Shown here one piece after another: positions 27,344 through 37,074 of a DNA stretch of 64,000 bases. Location: contig JARVLF010000008.1 in assembly GCA_030849465.1 (NCBI GenBank), positions 1 to 64,000 on the forward strand, written 5' to 3'. Under the pieces are notes generated by a model. The model was given only the letters and a program-made list of their open reading frames with translations, was not told where the DNA came from and did not search any database. The DNA comes from Moesziomyces globuligerus (Eukaryota > Basidiomycota > Ustilaginomycetes > Ustilaginales > Ustilaginaceae). The translations under genes and the position numbers were made by a program. Numbering within the stretch: position 1 is the stretch's first letter; every line of letters starts with the position of its first letter.

Positions 27344-29581
27344 TCAAAAGCCGAGATCACCAGCAGCGGCGGCATCCCGCGAAGTCTTGCGGTCGAGCAA
27401 GCCAAGCATTTTGGTCACTGCGTTTTCGTCCACCTCGACTTCCTTGCTACCATGCGAGCCGGCCGACGACGGCGAGCGGCTGGTAAACGAAGCTGCGCCG
27501 TTTGGTCCGTAGATGCTGGGAGTCATGCCCGAGGCTGACGCGGGGTAAAGCGCGGGTGCCACCTTGGCAGAAGAAGCCTTTCGCTGGCTGAAGGATGGCT
27601 GGAAGAGCGACTGCGCTTGCTGGCGCTGTTGCTGCGTCGAGCTGATCGAGTCAACCAGCTCCTCGAGCTCGCTCGCGTTGGTAGAGAGGAAGGCCGGATG
27701 TTGGGCCAGGCGCGAGTAGATGTTGATGGGCGAGAGCGAAGAGTCTTCCTCCAGCTTGGATCCGCTGGCTCCGCGGCCTTGCTCGGCGGAGGATGACGCA
27801 CTCGATGAAGACGAGCTAGCGTCGGAAAAACTGGGCCCGGCATGATGCGAGGCGGCGTACTGCTGCTGGTGCATGGGTGGTTGGAAGCCAAGCTGCGCAT
27901 AGGGGCTCGTACTTCGCTTTGCCATCTTGGCCTCGAGAAGGCGCAGGAACATCTGGGCATGTTCCGCCTGGGTCAGTGGCTGCGTCTGTTCGGCTTTGCC
28001 GTTGTTTGGCTTGGAGCTGTCGTCAAGAGAGGAGCCGCTGGGCGCGGAGCTGTTCTTCTGAGGCTCGCTAAGATCGTCGTCGTTGTTGGATTGACTTCCA
28101 AAAGTGAAGCCGCCGCCGGGAGTCAGACCTCCGTTGAGGAAAGCAGACAGATCGAAGGGCGAGGGAGCGCCGTTGTTGGACGCGCCCGTGGCTTGGGCGA
28201 CGGCTTGTGCTTTTTCGTCGAGGACGTTGTCGTCGCCTTCGAGTACGCTGCCTGCTACCTGCGACCACCAGCTCTGATCACCGGGAGCCTTGTTCTCGCT
28301 GAGGTTGAAGGCGAATGGAATGGGGTTGGGGTTGAGCAAGGCGCCGTTCTGCTGGGTGGGCATTGGCATGGGGAAGATGTTGGAGCCGGGAGCCGAGGAG
28401 GCTGGAAGGCCGAGAGCACTGGCCAGTCCGAGGCCAAAGTCGCGGGCGTTGGCACCCAGCATGGCGGAGCCGGAGAGCGCCGAAGTTGCGTTGAGGTTGT
28501 CCGAGGTTTTGTTGTGGGACTTGGAGTCGGCCGAGGAGTTGAGGTTGAGGGAGAGGATGGGGTTGACCGAGGTGCGGTCGTTGGCGGGGGGAGCGTCGAG
28601 GGCGGTCTTGTCGTCTGCATCGGCGTCGTCCTTGTCGTGGCCCGACTGAGCGAGCTGTGCGAACCAGTCGTTGTCGAATGCGCTGTTGTCGTGGAGAGGC
28701 CTTGTGGTGGTGTTGGGCTTGGTGATGTTGGGAATGGCGATGGCGGCGGTGGTTGAGCCGGGGATGGACTGCTTGGAGGAGTTTGTGGTCGGGTCACTCA
28801 ACAAGCTAGGATTGACGCTGCCGGCGGTGGTGGGAAGGAGCTCGTTAAAGGCAGGCATGTGGGAAAGCGAGGCGACGGCGGCAGGGGCGACCGAGGTAGC
28901 TGCGGAAGACTGTGGGCGGCTGCGCTTCGAGTGCTTATTGGCGGAAGCGACTGCGTCTGTTTGGTTAGGGTTGGGGATGTGGTGCAAGGGTGGAGCGGAC
29001 ATGTTGGCGGATGCGGTGTTTGGGGCTCTTGCCCAGGCCTCGATGCCGAGATCGAGGGGTGCAAAGGACTGCGGATGGTGAGGAGGGGGCGCGTGCTGCG
29101 ACGAGTGAAGCTGCTGTGGATGATGCTGATCGTGTCCGGAGATGGACTCGAGCACGCCTGGGATCGTGTGAGCAAAGCCGAGGCGGGCGATGAGCGACTT
29201 GAGAGCTTCGTTCTCCTCCTTGAGGTTGCGGGCGAGACGCTGAAGCTCCGAGTTGGCCTCAAGGCCCATCTGATCGAAGCGGCGGCATCGCTCCTCTAGC
29301 TCTCTGACGCGAGCCTCGCGACGCTTGCGAAATTCTCGCTGCGCCTTGCGGTTCTGTAGAGTGCGTTTGGTGACGAGCGGAGCATCGGGCTGTCCGGGGA
29401 CCGGAACGAGCTGCTGACTGGCGGAGAGCTTGCCAGCCGCGGTGGTGGCCGACTTTTTCGAGGGGCTGGCGGAGGGAGAGTCTGAATCCGAGTCGGAATC
29501 GTCCGAGACCGACTGCTTGCGCTTGTTGATCATGTCGCGCGAGGGCTGTGCCTTCTTGGAAGAGGCAGCGGTGGCGACCAT
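27344..29581 (-). CDS. bZIP transcription factor (Pap1/Yap-like basic region)
   Basis: A single exon of 745 residues from ATG 29581 (MVATAASSKKAQPS). The longer frame upstream would need a TTG start. Residues 71-135 form the bZIP domain: a basic region with QNRKAQREFRKRREARVR, where N-x3-Q-R-x-F-R is typical of the fungal AP-1-like group, then a leucine-rich coiled coil (LEERCRRF to LKSLIARLGF). A Ser/Asp-rich acidic segment precedes it at about 25-40. The rest is Ser/Ala/Asn/Pro-rich with His/Gln stretches and is probably a transactivation region. I see no clear Cys-rich redox domain, so a direct Yap1 orthologue is unlikely. It faces a long upstream region of nearly 1.8 kb that ends at a tRNA gene. 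Confidence 0.88.
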   Translation of the reverse strand: MVATAASSKKAQPSRDMINKRKQSVSDDSDSDSDSPSASPSKKSATTAAGKLSASQQLVPVPGQPDAPLVTKRTLQNRKAQREFRKRREARVRELEERCRRFDQMGLEANSELQRLARNLKEENEALKSLIARLGFAHTIPGVLESISGHDQHHPQQLHSSQHAPPPHHPQSFAPLDLGIEAWARAPNTASANMSAPPLHHIPNPNQTDAVASANKHSKRSRPQSSAATSVAPAAVASLSHMPAFNELLPTTAGSVNPSLLSDPTTNSSKQSIPGSTTAAIAIPNITKPNTTTRPLHDNSAFDNDWFAQLAQSGHDKDDADADDKTALDAPPANDRTSVNPILSLNLNSSADSKSHNKTSDNLNATSALSGSAMLGANARDFGLGLASALGLPASSAPGSNIFPMPMPTQQNGALLNPNPIPFAFNLSENKAPGDQSWWSQVAGSVLEGDDNVLDEKAQAVAQATGASNNGAPSPFDLSAFLNGGLTPGGGFTFGSQSNNDDDLSEPQKNSSAPSGSSLDDSSKPNNGKAEQTQPLTQAEHAQMFLRLLEAKMAKRSTSPYAQLGFQPPMHQQQYAASHHAGPSFSDASSSSSSASSSAEQGRGASGSKLEEDSSLSPINIYSRLAQHPAFLSTNASELEELVDSISSTQQQRQQAQSLFQPSFSQRKASSAKVAPALYPASASGMTPSIYGPNGAASFTSRSPSSAGSHGSKEVEVDENAVTKMLGLLDRKTSRDAAAAGDLGF

Positions 29582-31360
29582 GCTGAATAGGGGTGGCGGA
29601 TCTGCAGTGCCGGGATGACTGGTGTCAAGGTCGGAAGGGAAAAGCGACGTCGCCGTTATGTCGAGAGTGAGCAACGGCGATGTGATTGCGCCCAGACGAG
29701 CGAGCTGGTCTGTATGTATCGAGCGAGGCTGTCCTTCACCAAGAGAATCACGATGTGATCACGGTACTGAAGCGAGCGAGAAGACGTCGAGGAGGGAGTC
29801 ACCTGGTTGTGATGGTGATCGTTGAAAGAGTGCAGAGAGGATGGGGTACGGGGTGATTGTTCAAGCGAGTCGAGTGAAGTTGATGCCGTTGGGACGAGTG
29901 CATGAAGGACGATAGGAAGGGCAACGGAAGGGCAATCAGCGTTGAATACCATAGCCTGGGCCGAGTGGAGCGTGATGGCCAAAAAAAGGCACTGCGAGGC
30001 TTGGCTCGGATCCTGCCCGAACTGCACGATTGGAAGCAGCCTCGCTTCGGAAGCGCCGTCGCGAGGCTTTGCTTGGCTGCTCAGCGTTGGTCCGATCCGG
30101 TCCAGATCAATCCCATTGATGTGCTGGGGCGGCTCGAATGCCAGCATCCGCGGCTCCAGACCCGAACCACACGCATTGATTCAGAGCCCTCTCGCTGCAG
30201 ACAGTGGGCAAAGGGATGCCAACGAGGCGGAGAGTGGAGAGGCAACGGCTTGAGCATACCAGAGCGCTTTCGATGCACATACACTCTAAATTTTGTATTC
30301 AGCCGCGCTCCGCACATTTGGGTGATTTGAATATGTATTGGTTCGGGCTAGATCGTGAATACAGACTGCAGATCGAGACGCGCAGAGGCGGCTCGTGGCC
30401 TCCAAGCGCCGGCGTCCCACATTTTTCGGTGAGTTTCGGCGGCGTGCTTTCCAGGCACCACACCCCACCTCCTGCATTTGGGCTCCAGCCGAGCGGTGCG
30501 ATGATGCACTTGGCATTTCACATTTCCCACATGTGCCAGTGAGTCGGCACTCGCCCGCCGTTTGGCCCGCCGTTGATGTCGCGATCCTGCCGACCTGATT
30601 CAACAGAGATCGCCCCGCTCCGTTGGCAATCGAGATGGCGCAATCTCGCCACACGAGCCACCGCACGCTACTCTATTCATCACCGGCCCCGCTCCGAGAA
30701 TTGGTGGCCGCCACCAATGCGATGGCTCAATGGCAAGGGCCCAGGCGTGCGCCTCATGCGGGACAGCCTTCTCCAACACCAAAGATCGCCGTCACTCCAC
30801 ATTCCAGCCGACTGTTTCAGCCTGCAGGGCTGTGACAGCATCGTCCCCTCGTTGCCTCTGCAGATGCTACACGCGAAGAAGCTCATATCATACACCTCAG
30901 TCTGCCTCGGTTCTCGCGACAGCCGAAATGACTCGGCCGCACATCGGCGAGCAAAAGCGTCTCCACCATCCCTCGCTCTTCGGAGCCCGAGCCCGTTCGT
31001 ACGGAATGACCTCGCATAGCGCACATCCTCTTCGCATCATACAATTTGGAAATCAAACGCAGAGCGACCTGACAATCGAGCGTTTGTGGCCCAAAACATG
31101 TTCCCTGAAAACTCAGACTGCTAGTGATTTCGGCTGTGTCCTTCATCCCGTCTGCACCTAAGGCCTCTTGGCTGGCATACGAGGATCATTTGCCAACCAA
31201 AATACAGTCAAACTAGTCTCAGAGCTAGGTTCAATCATACGTCATGTTTCGGCGTACTGTAACGATCAACCCGCAGCCGAGGGTCAGGGCCGCCATCGCA
31301 AATTGATACCAATCTCCATCCGAGGAGCGCACAGGTTTGCCGGTAAATTTGCAAAAAAAG
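29582..31360. other. Long upstream region of the bZIP gene, no gene seen
   Basis: Nearly 1.8 kb between the bZIP start and the tRNA-Gln gene. Open frames are short and overlap on several strands. A long leader for a regulatory gene, possibly with upstream ORFs, would fit. Confidence 0.5.
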
Positions 31361-31469
31361 AGGTCATACCGGGATTCGAACCCGGGGCAAGAGAAAATAT
31401 GACTGTACAGCAATTAGTTAGTGCCGCTGCTATCAAAATCTCCTAAGTTGACCACTACTCCATACGACC
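31361..31469 (-). tRNA. tRNA-Gln (anticodon UUG) with a 37-nt intron
   Basis: On the minus strand the acceptor stem GGTCGTA (31469-31463) pairs with TATGACC (31368-31362), including one G-U. The D arm is GAGT/ACTT around AGTGGTCA. The anticodon stem GGAGA (31443-31439) pairs with TCTCT (31394-31390), and the loop reads TT-TTG-A before the intron. The T arm is CCGGG, TTCGAAT, CCCGG. The discriminator base is T, as in yeast Gln tRNAs. The intron (31432-31396) sits at the standard site after position 37. A T7 Pol III terminator follows at 31353-31359. The mature length is 72 nt before CCA addition. Confidence 0.9.
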
Positions 31470-32194
31470 TTTGTAGGGCTTCTGTCAACTATTGCGTTTA
31501 TACAGCGTGTCAACGTCTGCAACTTTTCCCCAGGTTTAAGGGACGCCTCTCGACGGGAGTGTAGTCTGCGAGCAGTAATTTTCCGTCACCGATGGAAGCT
31601 TAAAAATATGCTGAGGTTCCGGGCCCATGATTGCTGTGATAGCTACGAGACGGCGTCTGATGCCTCGGTGAGACTGCACTGGCTACGGCCGGATCAGGCC
31701 CCTGCATGCCATGGTAGACATCAGGCAGAGGACCGTTCCTGCATCCGTTCATCGCAGAGGATAGATATTCCCGACACCGCTCAGATATGTGCGAGGTGCA
31801 GCCGTGGGAGGAGGCAGCATGACAACTACGTAGCCGTTAAACTTGCAGTGTTGCACCGGCAAGCCCACGTCACGCGGGACGATACAATGGACGCCCACCG
31901 CGTCGCACCAGGTACATGAGTTTGCCGGTGCGATAGTTCAAGATCTGCGGAGCTGGAAGAGAGGTCGGGGCAAGAAATCACATCGGCGTGCCAAAAGGAC
32001 GAGCACCGCTCCATCCACGCTTGATATAAATTAGCTGTTGGAAGTGGGACAGCCGGACGGGAGACAAGTGAGCGTAACAGGAGCGCAGATGCAGTATACG
32101 TGAGCGGAAATGATTGGAGATACGAGCAAGGCATGGGTCGCAGGGCGAGAACAAGGAGCGGGAGGCGAACTCTCCTAGGCTCAACTTCGAGTGA
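31470..32194. other. Intergenic, no gene seen
   Basis: About 725 bp between the tRNA gene and the stop of the Tri14-like gene. Only short open frames are present. Confidence 0.5.
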
Positions 32195-33262
32195 TCAGAT
32201 GAGGTTGTAGATGCGGTAGAGCGGGAACGGCGATCGACCGCCGTGCGCTCCCTCGCCAAAGTAAGCGCCACCGCCGTAGATCTGCTGCTGGCCGTCAAAG
32301 CTGGCTTCGGTGACAACGGTGAGCGAGTTGGACTTGAACTCGTCCCGAGTCGAGGATCGCACCGATGCAGTCCTCCACCTGTCAGACGACTCAAAACGAT
32401 ACGCAAGCGGCGCCTTGGCACCGAACAAGTTGGTCTTGCCGTTGATGCGGATGGCGTGCAGCTTCTCGGTGCCATCGAGACCGCCAAAGTCTTGGCCCGT
32501 CAGTCTCACGGGAATAGCGGTGGGTGTAGGCTGGCTCAGATCGAACGCGGTCAGCGGCCGCGGTCCGCCGTAGGCGACAAGCACGTTGTCCTCGGGAATG
32601 TACGAGACACCTGTATAGCCGGGCCGTTCACTGCCGTTGGGGGCCTCGGCGAACCAAGGTGTGATGGTGCGTCCGTCCGGGGACACCTTGGCAATCGCAG
32701 GAATGCCGAGCGCAAAGACGACATACGAGTTGTCCTGACCATCCTGCGCCGAAGCAACAGGCCCGAAAGGAATCGTTCCACGTTGCTGCTGGAATTCGTT
32801 CTGCACCCCGTTGAGGCTCACGCTCCACGCAGGCGTGCTCTGTGCATTGGCAGGGAGATTGAAGCGGTGGAACGAATCGGCGCCGCCCTTATTCTGGCCC
32901 GCTCCAAAACGGAAGGCGGCAGAGTTCTTGGCAACGGCAAAGAGCTTGTCGCCAGCGCCGTTGATGGAAAGCCCTGCCATCTGCTGCTCTCCATTGCCGT
33001 CAGAGGAAACGCCCGGGATGAGTAGATTAAAGTGAGAGTTGTCGGCCACGTTCCAGACTGAAACGCGTCCCTTCCACAGGTTCGACTGGTAGAATAGGTT
33101 GCGTGCGCGGTCAAAGAGCGTGTCTTCCGGATACAGATCCTTGACGTTGATGTTGTACACGTCCGGCGCGGGAGCTCGCGAATGCAGTGAGACAGGTAAA
33201 GCATCAACACAAAGCGAAGAGGCGGTAAGTGCCAGGGCCAGGGCGGTAATGTTCAACCTCAT
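32195..33262 (-). CDS. Secreted beta-propeller protein of the Tri14-like family
   Basis: A single exon of 355 residues from ATG 33262. Residues 1-22 form a signal peptide (MRLNITALALALTASSLCVDA) with likely cleavage before LPVSLHSR. The mature part has repeated short beta-strand motifs and the segments NVKDLYPEDTLFD, NLFYQSNLWKGRVSVWNV, SGDG-like loops, LFAVAKNSAAF, YVVFALGIPAIAKVSPDG and YIPEDNVLVAYGGPRPL. These fit a propeller of the kind found in fungal Tri14-like proteins. Tri14 itself is a virulence-related gene of the Fusarium trichothecene cluster with no assigned catalytic step. No trichothecene genes are nearby, so a role in toxin synthesis is not implied. Export and a function at the host or substrate surface are inferred. 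Confidence 0.72.
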   Translation of the reverse strand: MRLNITALALALTASSLCVDALPVSLHSRAPAPDVYNINVKDLYPEDTLFDRARNLFYQSNLWKGRVSVWNVADNSHFNLLIPGVSSDGNGEQQMAGLSINGAGDKLFAVAKNSAAFRFGAGQNKGGADSFHRFNLPANAQSTPAWSVSLNGVQNEFQQQRGTIPFGPVASAQDGQDNSYVVFALGIPAIAKVSPDGRTITPWFAEAPNGSERPGYTGVSYIPEDNVLVAYGGPRPLTAFDLSQPTPTAIPVRLTGQDFGGLDGTEKLHAIRINGKTNLFGAKAPLAYRFESSDRWRTASVRSSTRDEFKSNSLTVVTEASFDGQQQIYGGGAYFGEGAHGGRSPFPLYRIYNLI

Positions 33263-34060
33263 CTTGGTGCCTCGTCAGCGATTGAATAGCTGTAAGCAGC
33301 GAAGGTCGGAAGGGAGAGGAAGAGGAAGAGGAAGGGGACGAGGACGAGGAGGGGACAAACGATGTGGAGAGAAGGAAGGAAGGCAATGTGAGCAAAAAGA
33401 AGAGACCAAGGTCGAGACGAAGAGATCCATGGAAAGATCGGACACCCAAGATGCATTCTACATTTGGTGCTGGAGAGCACCTGGACCGGTACGTAGCGTC
33501 AGTAGCAGATGTGTGCCAGGGTGATTCGCAGGCCGGCATCTGGGCGCGGAAGCAACTTTAGAATCCTGAAGAGCCATCAAACGTCTACAGGCGCTCTTAC
33601 AGGCGTGCCAGGCCGGTGGACCCCAGCCGAGTCCCAATGTTGATCTCGGAAGAGCAGAAGCAGTGTGCACGGCAAAGGCACGCGGTGGGGGGAATGCAAG
33701 AGGGCCGAGCGAGCAAGCGTGGAAGAAGAGACTGGTGCCGAGAGAGATGGAGGCTGCTAGCCGGGCTGCATGATTGGCAAGAGGAAACAGCTCGACATGG
33801 CATGGCGAAGTGGATCGCGACATGCACCATGCCGGAGCGGCGTGAAGGAGCATGCAAGTGACATGTCTCGCGGATGTCAGAAATGTGAATAACGTTCAAG
33901 CGTTTGACGTGTTGCGCTGGGAACGCGGAAAGGGACACGGAAATGAATGAATTTATTACAGCTCATCCTACACGGTGACTGCAGCTTCGAGTCCAGACGA
34001 TCCGAGTTGGATTGAGCGCCCGTTTGACGATGCACGATGCGCTGACCAGATCTCCGCCTG
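33263..34060. other. Intergenic with purine-rich tract
   Basis: About 800 bp between two minus-strand genes. A purine-rich tract (33308-33365, GAGGAAG-type, CT-rich on the coding strand) precedes the Tri14-like start and is probably its leader or promoter. No gene is seen. Confidence 0.5.
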
Positions 34061-35407
34061 TCAGTACTTGACTCGTGCGGAGTACATGACCACGTCTCTC
34101 CATACGTTTTTGGGCTTGCCATCGCTTCCGACCACCTTTTTGTCCTTGTTCCAGGCCTTCTTTTCGGAGTCGCTCAGCTCCCAGTCGAGGACCTTGGTTC
34201 TGCTTGCCCGGGTGAACTTAAGGAGGAGGCTGTCCTTCTTCTTGTCGTTGAGCGCCAGCTCGTTGATGAAAGGGAGCAGATCCGAGGCGACCCACGAGGG
34301 CCGCGTAAGAAAGAGATCCTGGAAGCGCGCTGCGGGCTCTGTAGGTAGCTCATGATGCGAGTAGAACTGAATCTGGACCGACGAAGCGTTCGGGTACAGC
34401 GAGACATTTGGAGAGGGCGCGGGGGAGAGCAGATAATAGCCTGAGAGCAGCTCGAGCTGCGCGTGCGCCTGGAAGTCGTGCGAGAGGCACGTCTGGGTCC
34501 AGCTACGTTGGAAATCGAGAAGGGCCACTTGGATGCGAGCGGTTGCCTTGAGCGTCTCGACGCCAAGAAAGTGGACGATGGACTTGGTGTCGAGCTTGAC
34601 CGTGGCGGCCGGGTCTGTGCTCGGTATCACAACTGCCGTCGCGTCCGCCGAGGCAGAGTCGGGGCCGTTGATGCAGCCAAAGAATTGCGTGAGCAGCGCA
34701 GTGACCACCTGTGGATGCAGGCCGTGCACCGCGTCAAGGGTCTCGACGGTCTCCTTCAGCGGCACTCGGTCGGGGATGAGCGCGTGCAGGTCGAGGTGCG
34801 ATATGAGCACCTGGAGCGCCGAGACCGTCCAGGCAGGCGAGATGTGTCGCATGTATCCATCCATCTCGATAATATGGTGATGGATGAGGCCCGCCTCGAG
34901 CTCGACAGGACTGGCCTGCACGATGCTCTTGAGCTGTTTGCGTGTATACTTGCGCACTGGCCTCGCGCCTTTGGCTGCGCGCCGATGTTCCTCTTCCTCT
35001 CCCAGATATTGCGAGGCCTTGAGGAGACCGACGAGGCGATCGAGGCGAGGCACCACGGGTGTGAGTTCGAGCGTGTCGGTGACGTTGCTGCGCAAACGCA
35101 ACACGGGTGCGGTCGGAGGAGCGCTCAGCGCATCGATGCTGCACAGCAGAAGCGAGTTGGACTGAGATACGGCCCGCAGCGCCAGGGTCTGTGTGTTTGT
35201 GGTGAGGACTGCTTGATCGTCATACCTGCCCTTGATCGTGAGTCTGGGTGGATTCGGCCTGCGCTTCTTGGACGGAGGCTGGTCGCTGTGATTGGCGGCC
35301 GGGTCGAAGAGGTGGAGAAGCTCGCTGGGGATCTCGAGCAAATGGTACTGGGTGAGCGGTAGAGGAGCCGAGCGCAGCTCTATTGATGACGATCCGGATG
35401 CTACCAT
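34061..35407 (-). CDS. DCC1: Sister chromatid cohesion protein DCC1
   Basis: A single exon of 448 residues from ATG 35407. It matches the Dcc1 family in layout: an N-terminal region with HLLEIPSELLHLF, RLTIKGRYDDQAVLTTNTQT and ALRAVSQSNSLLLC, and helical C-terminal winged-helix modules (FQDLFLTRPSWVASDLLPF, INELALND, DSLLLKFTRASRTKVLDWEL). In yeast and animals Dcc1 joins Ctf8 and Ctf18 in an alternative clamp loader that loads PCNA and supports cohesion. A basic KKRRPNP patch at about residue 47 may aid nuclear entry. It shares a 347-bp divergent promoter with TRM10. The C terminus shows no truncation. Confidence 0.88.
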   Translation of the reverse strand: MVASGSSSIELRSAPLPLTQYHLLEIPSELLHLFDPAANHSDQPPSKKRRPNPPRLTIKGRYDDQAVLTTNTQTLALRAVSQSNSLLLCSIDALSAPPTAPVLRLRSNVTDTLELTPVVPRLDRLVGLLKASQYLGEEEEHRRAAKGARPVRKYTRKQLKSIVQASPVELEAGLIHHHIIEMDGYMRHISPAWTVSALQVLISHLDLHALIPDRVPLKETVETLDAVHGLHPQVVTALLTQFFGCINGPDSASADATAVVIPSTDPAATVKLDTKSIVHFLGVETLKATARIQVALLDFQRSWTQTCLSHDFQAHAQLELLSGYYLLSPAPSPNVSLYPNASSVQIQFYSHHELPTEPAARFQDLFLTRPSWVASDLLPFINELALNDKKKDSLLLKFTRASRTKVLDWELSDSEKKAWNKDKKVVGSDGKPKNVWRDVVMYSARVKY

Positions 35408-35754
35408 GTCTGTTGGTCGGAGGAAAGGCGGGATGATTGGGATGGAAGTGCGGAGCCAGGTTGCTTGCGAGGATGCCCAGACAGTTCAAAGACCAACACT
35501 CTTCCTATGGCGCGCACCAGTTTCACGCGTCGCGTCACCGCCACAGGAAATCTAAGTTGCGCTCGTCTTCAGCCTTTTGTGCATTCGTTCGTCGATTCGT
35601 TCGTCGACAGAGGTGGAGGCAGAGCGTCTCGGAACTCGGCCATTTCATCGCGGCGCTGTCTCGATTCGGAGAAGCCGTTTTCGAGGTTCGTTGTGCAGCA
35701 AAGCATCCAATCGACTCCTGCTCGTCGTTTGGACAATCAGAGCTGGAGGCCGAC

Positions 35755-37074
35755 ATGGCAGATCTAGATCCCGAGGCTGGGCCCAGCACGCTCCATGCTG
35801 GCCCTGCCATTCAGCCGCCGCCGGGCATGTCCAAGAACGCGGCCAAGAAACTCGCACGCAAGCAAAAGCTCGAGGCTACCAAACACGAGCGACGCGCAGC
35901 CGAACGGCTCAAGAAGAAGGAGAACAAACGAGCACGTCACCTGGCCGCTCGGCAGGATGTCGGCAGCGTGAACACCCAGGATCCGCTCAATGCATCTGAT
36001 CCCGATCCCGCGGCCGATTCCCGCCAGCCAGGGAGAAAGCGCTTCCGAGTAGGCGATGCCGACGCTCGAGCCGAGCCAAAGCAGCTTTTCGACGCTCGAC
36101 TGGTCATCGACTGCGGATTCGACGAGCTCATGGTGGAAAAGGAATCTTCCAGCATGACCCAACAGCTCATGTACCTCTATTCGGCAAACAGGAACGCCAA
36201 GACGCCCTTCAGCGAGATCATCCTCACGGGTCAAGATGCGCCCGGGGATTGTCTCAAAGATGTGCACCCAGACCAGCTCTCGCTTGTTCCCCATGCATCC
36301 GCCTCGTCGCCATCAACATCGCAGAGCGATACACAGTGCATCGCCTCAGGCAGCATCGCAAACAACAGCATCGGCCGCGCCATGGATGGTAAGCTCCGAG
36401 GTGTGTGGAGGCGCTGGAAGCGGGTTACCATCTACCGACACGGAGGAGTTGAATCTCTCCTATCCCAGCAGCCCAATGACGACGTGGAAACACCATGCCT
36501 CGATGCGGTGGGGGCCTCGAGCGATCCGCCGCCAGCTACCAACGGCAGGTACTTTGCTTCCGAAGAGCTCCGGCAGACTCGGCACCGCATTCGACGCTCA
36601 GACGCCATCTACCTCACCGCCGATACAGACGACACGCTGTCCGAGCTCGAGCCCGGCAAGACGTACATCATTGGAGGCATCGTCGACAAAAACAGGTACA
36701 AGGGGCTGTGCCGCGCCAAGGCGGATCGTCTCGGCATCCGCGCGGCCAAACTGCCACTTTCGCACGACACGATGCGCGCCGTCGAGCGCAACCTTGGCGC
36801 GCGAGGTGAAACGCTTGAGCAAGACCATGGTCACGCAGATGAGGCCGGGCCAAGTTTTGCCGGTCGAAAGGTGCTCACGGTGAACCAAGTGGTAGAGATC
36901 CTTGCCGCCTGGACCGAGACGCGCGACTGGGTCAAGGCACTCGAGATGGCGCTCCCACGAAGGAAACTGCGGCAGCGAGGTCCCGCAACACTCTCAACGA
37001 CATGCGCAGCCGGCGAAAGCCCCAGTCGTGGGGTGGGCGTCGACGATGAAGACGACGCACGAAACGCTGCTTAG
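35755..37074 (+). CDS. TRM10: tRNA (guanine-N1)-methyltransferase, Trm10 family
   Basis: A single exon of 439 residues from ATG 35755 (MADLDPEAGPSTL); in-frame sequence before it belongs to the divergent promoter. Trm10 methylates N1 of guanine 9 in tRNAs using SAM and has a SPOUT fold. The N-terminal basic coiled segment (KNAAKKLARKQKLEATK, RLKKKENKRARH) is typical. Core motifs are LVIDCGFDELMVEKE near residue 115, QLMYLYSANR, YLTADTDDTL near 285, YIIGGIVDKNRYKG near 300 with the conserved Asp, and KLPLSHDTMRA. An insert of about 80 residues, rich in Ser, lies between the two halves of the catalytic domain. The end is Arg-rich and low complexity. Confidence 0.93.
   Translation: MADLDPEAGPSTLHAGPAIQPPPGMSKNAAKKLARKQKLEATKHERRAAERLKKKENKRARHLAARQDVGSVNTQDPLNASDPDPAADSRQPGRKRFRVGDADARAEPKQLFDARLVIDCGFDELMVEKESSSMTQQLMYLYSANRNAKTPFSEIILTGQDAPGDCLKDVHPDQLSLVPHASASSPSTSQSDTQCIASGSIANNSIGRAMDGKLRGVWRRWKRVTIYRHGGVESLLSQQPNDDVETPCLDAVGASSDPPPATNGRYFASEELRQTRHRIRRSDAIYLTADTDDTLSELEPGKTYIIGGIVDKNRYKGLCRAKADRLGIRAAKLPLSHDTMRAVERNLGARGETLEQDHGHADEAGPSFAGRKVLTVNQVVEILAAWTETRDWVKALEMALPRRKLRQRGPATLSTTCAAGESPSRGVGVDDEDDARNAA

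Noticed and set aside
25747..27405. 552-codon frame antisense to malate dehydrogenase
   Set aside because: It mirrors a gene with strongly C-ending codons, crosses introns without splice logic, and has no domain.
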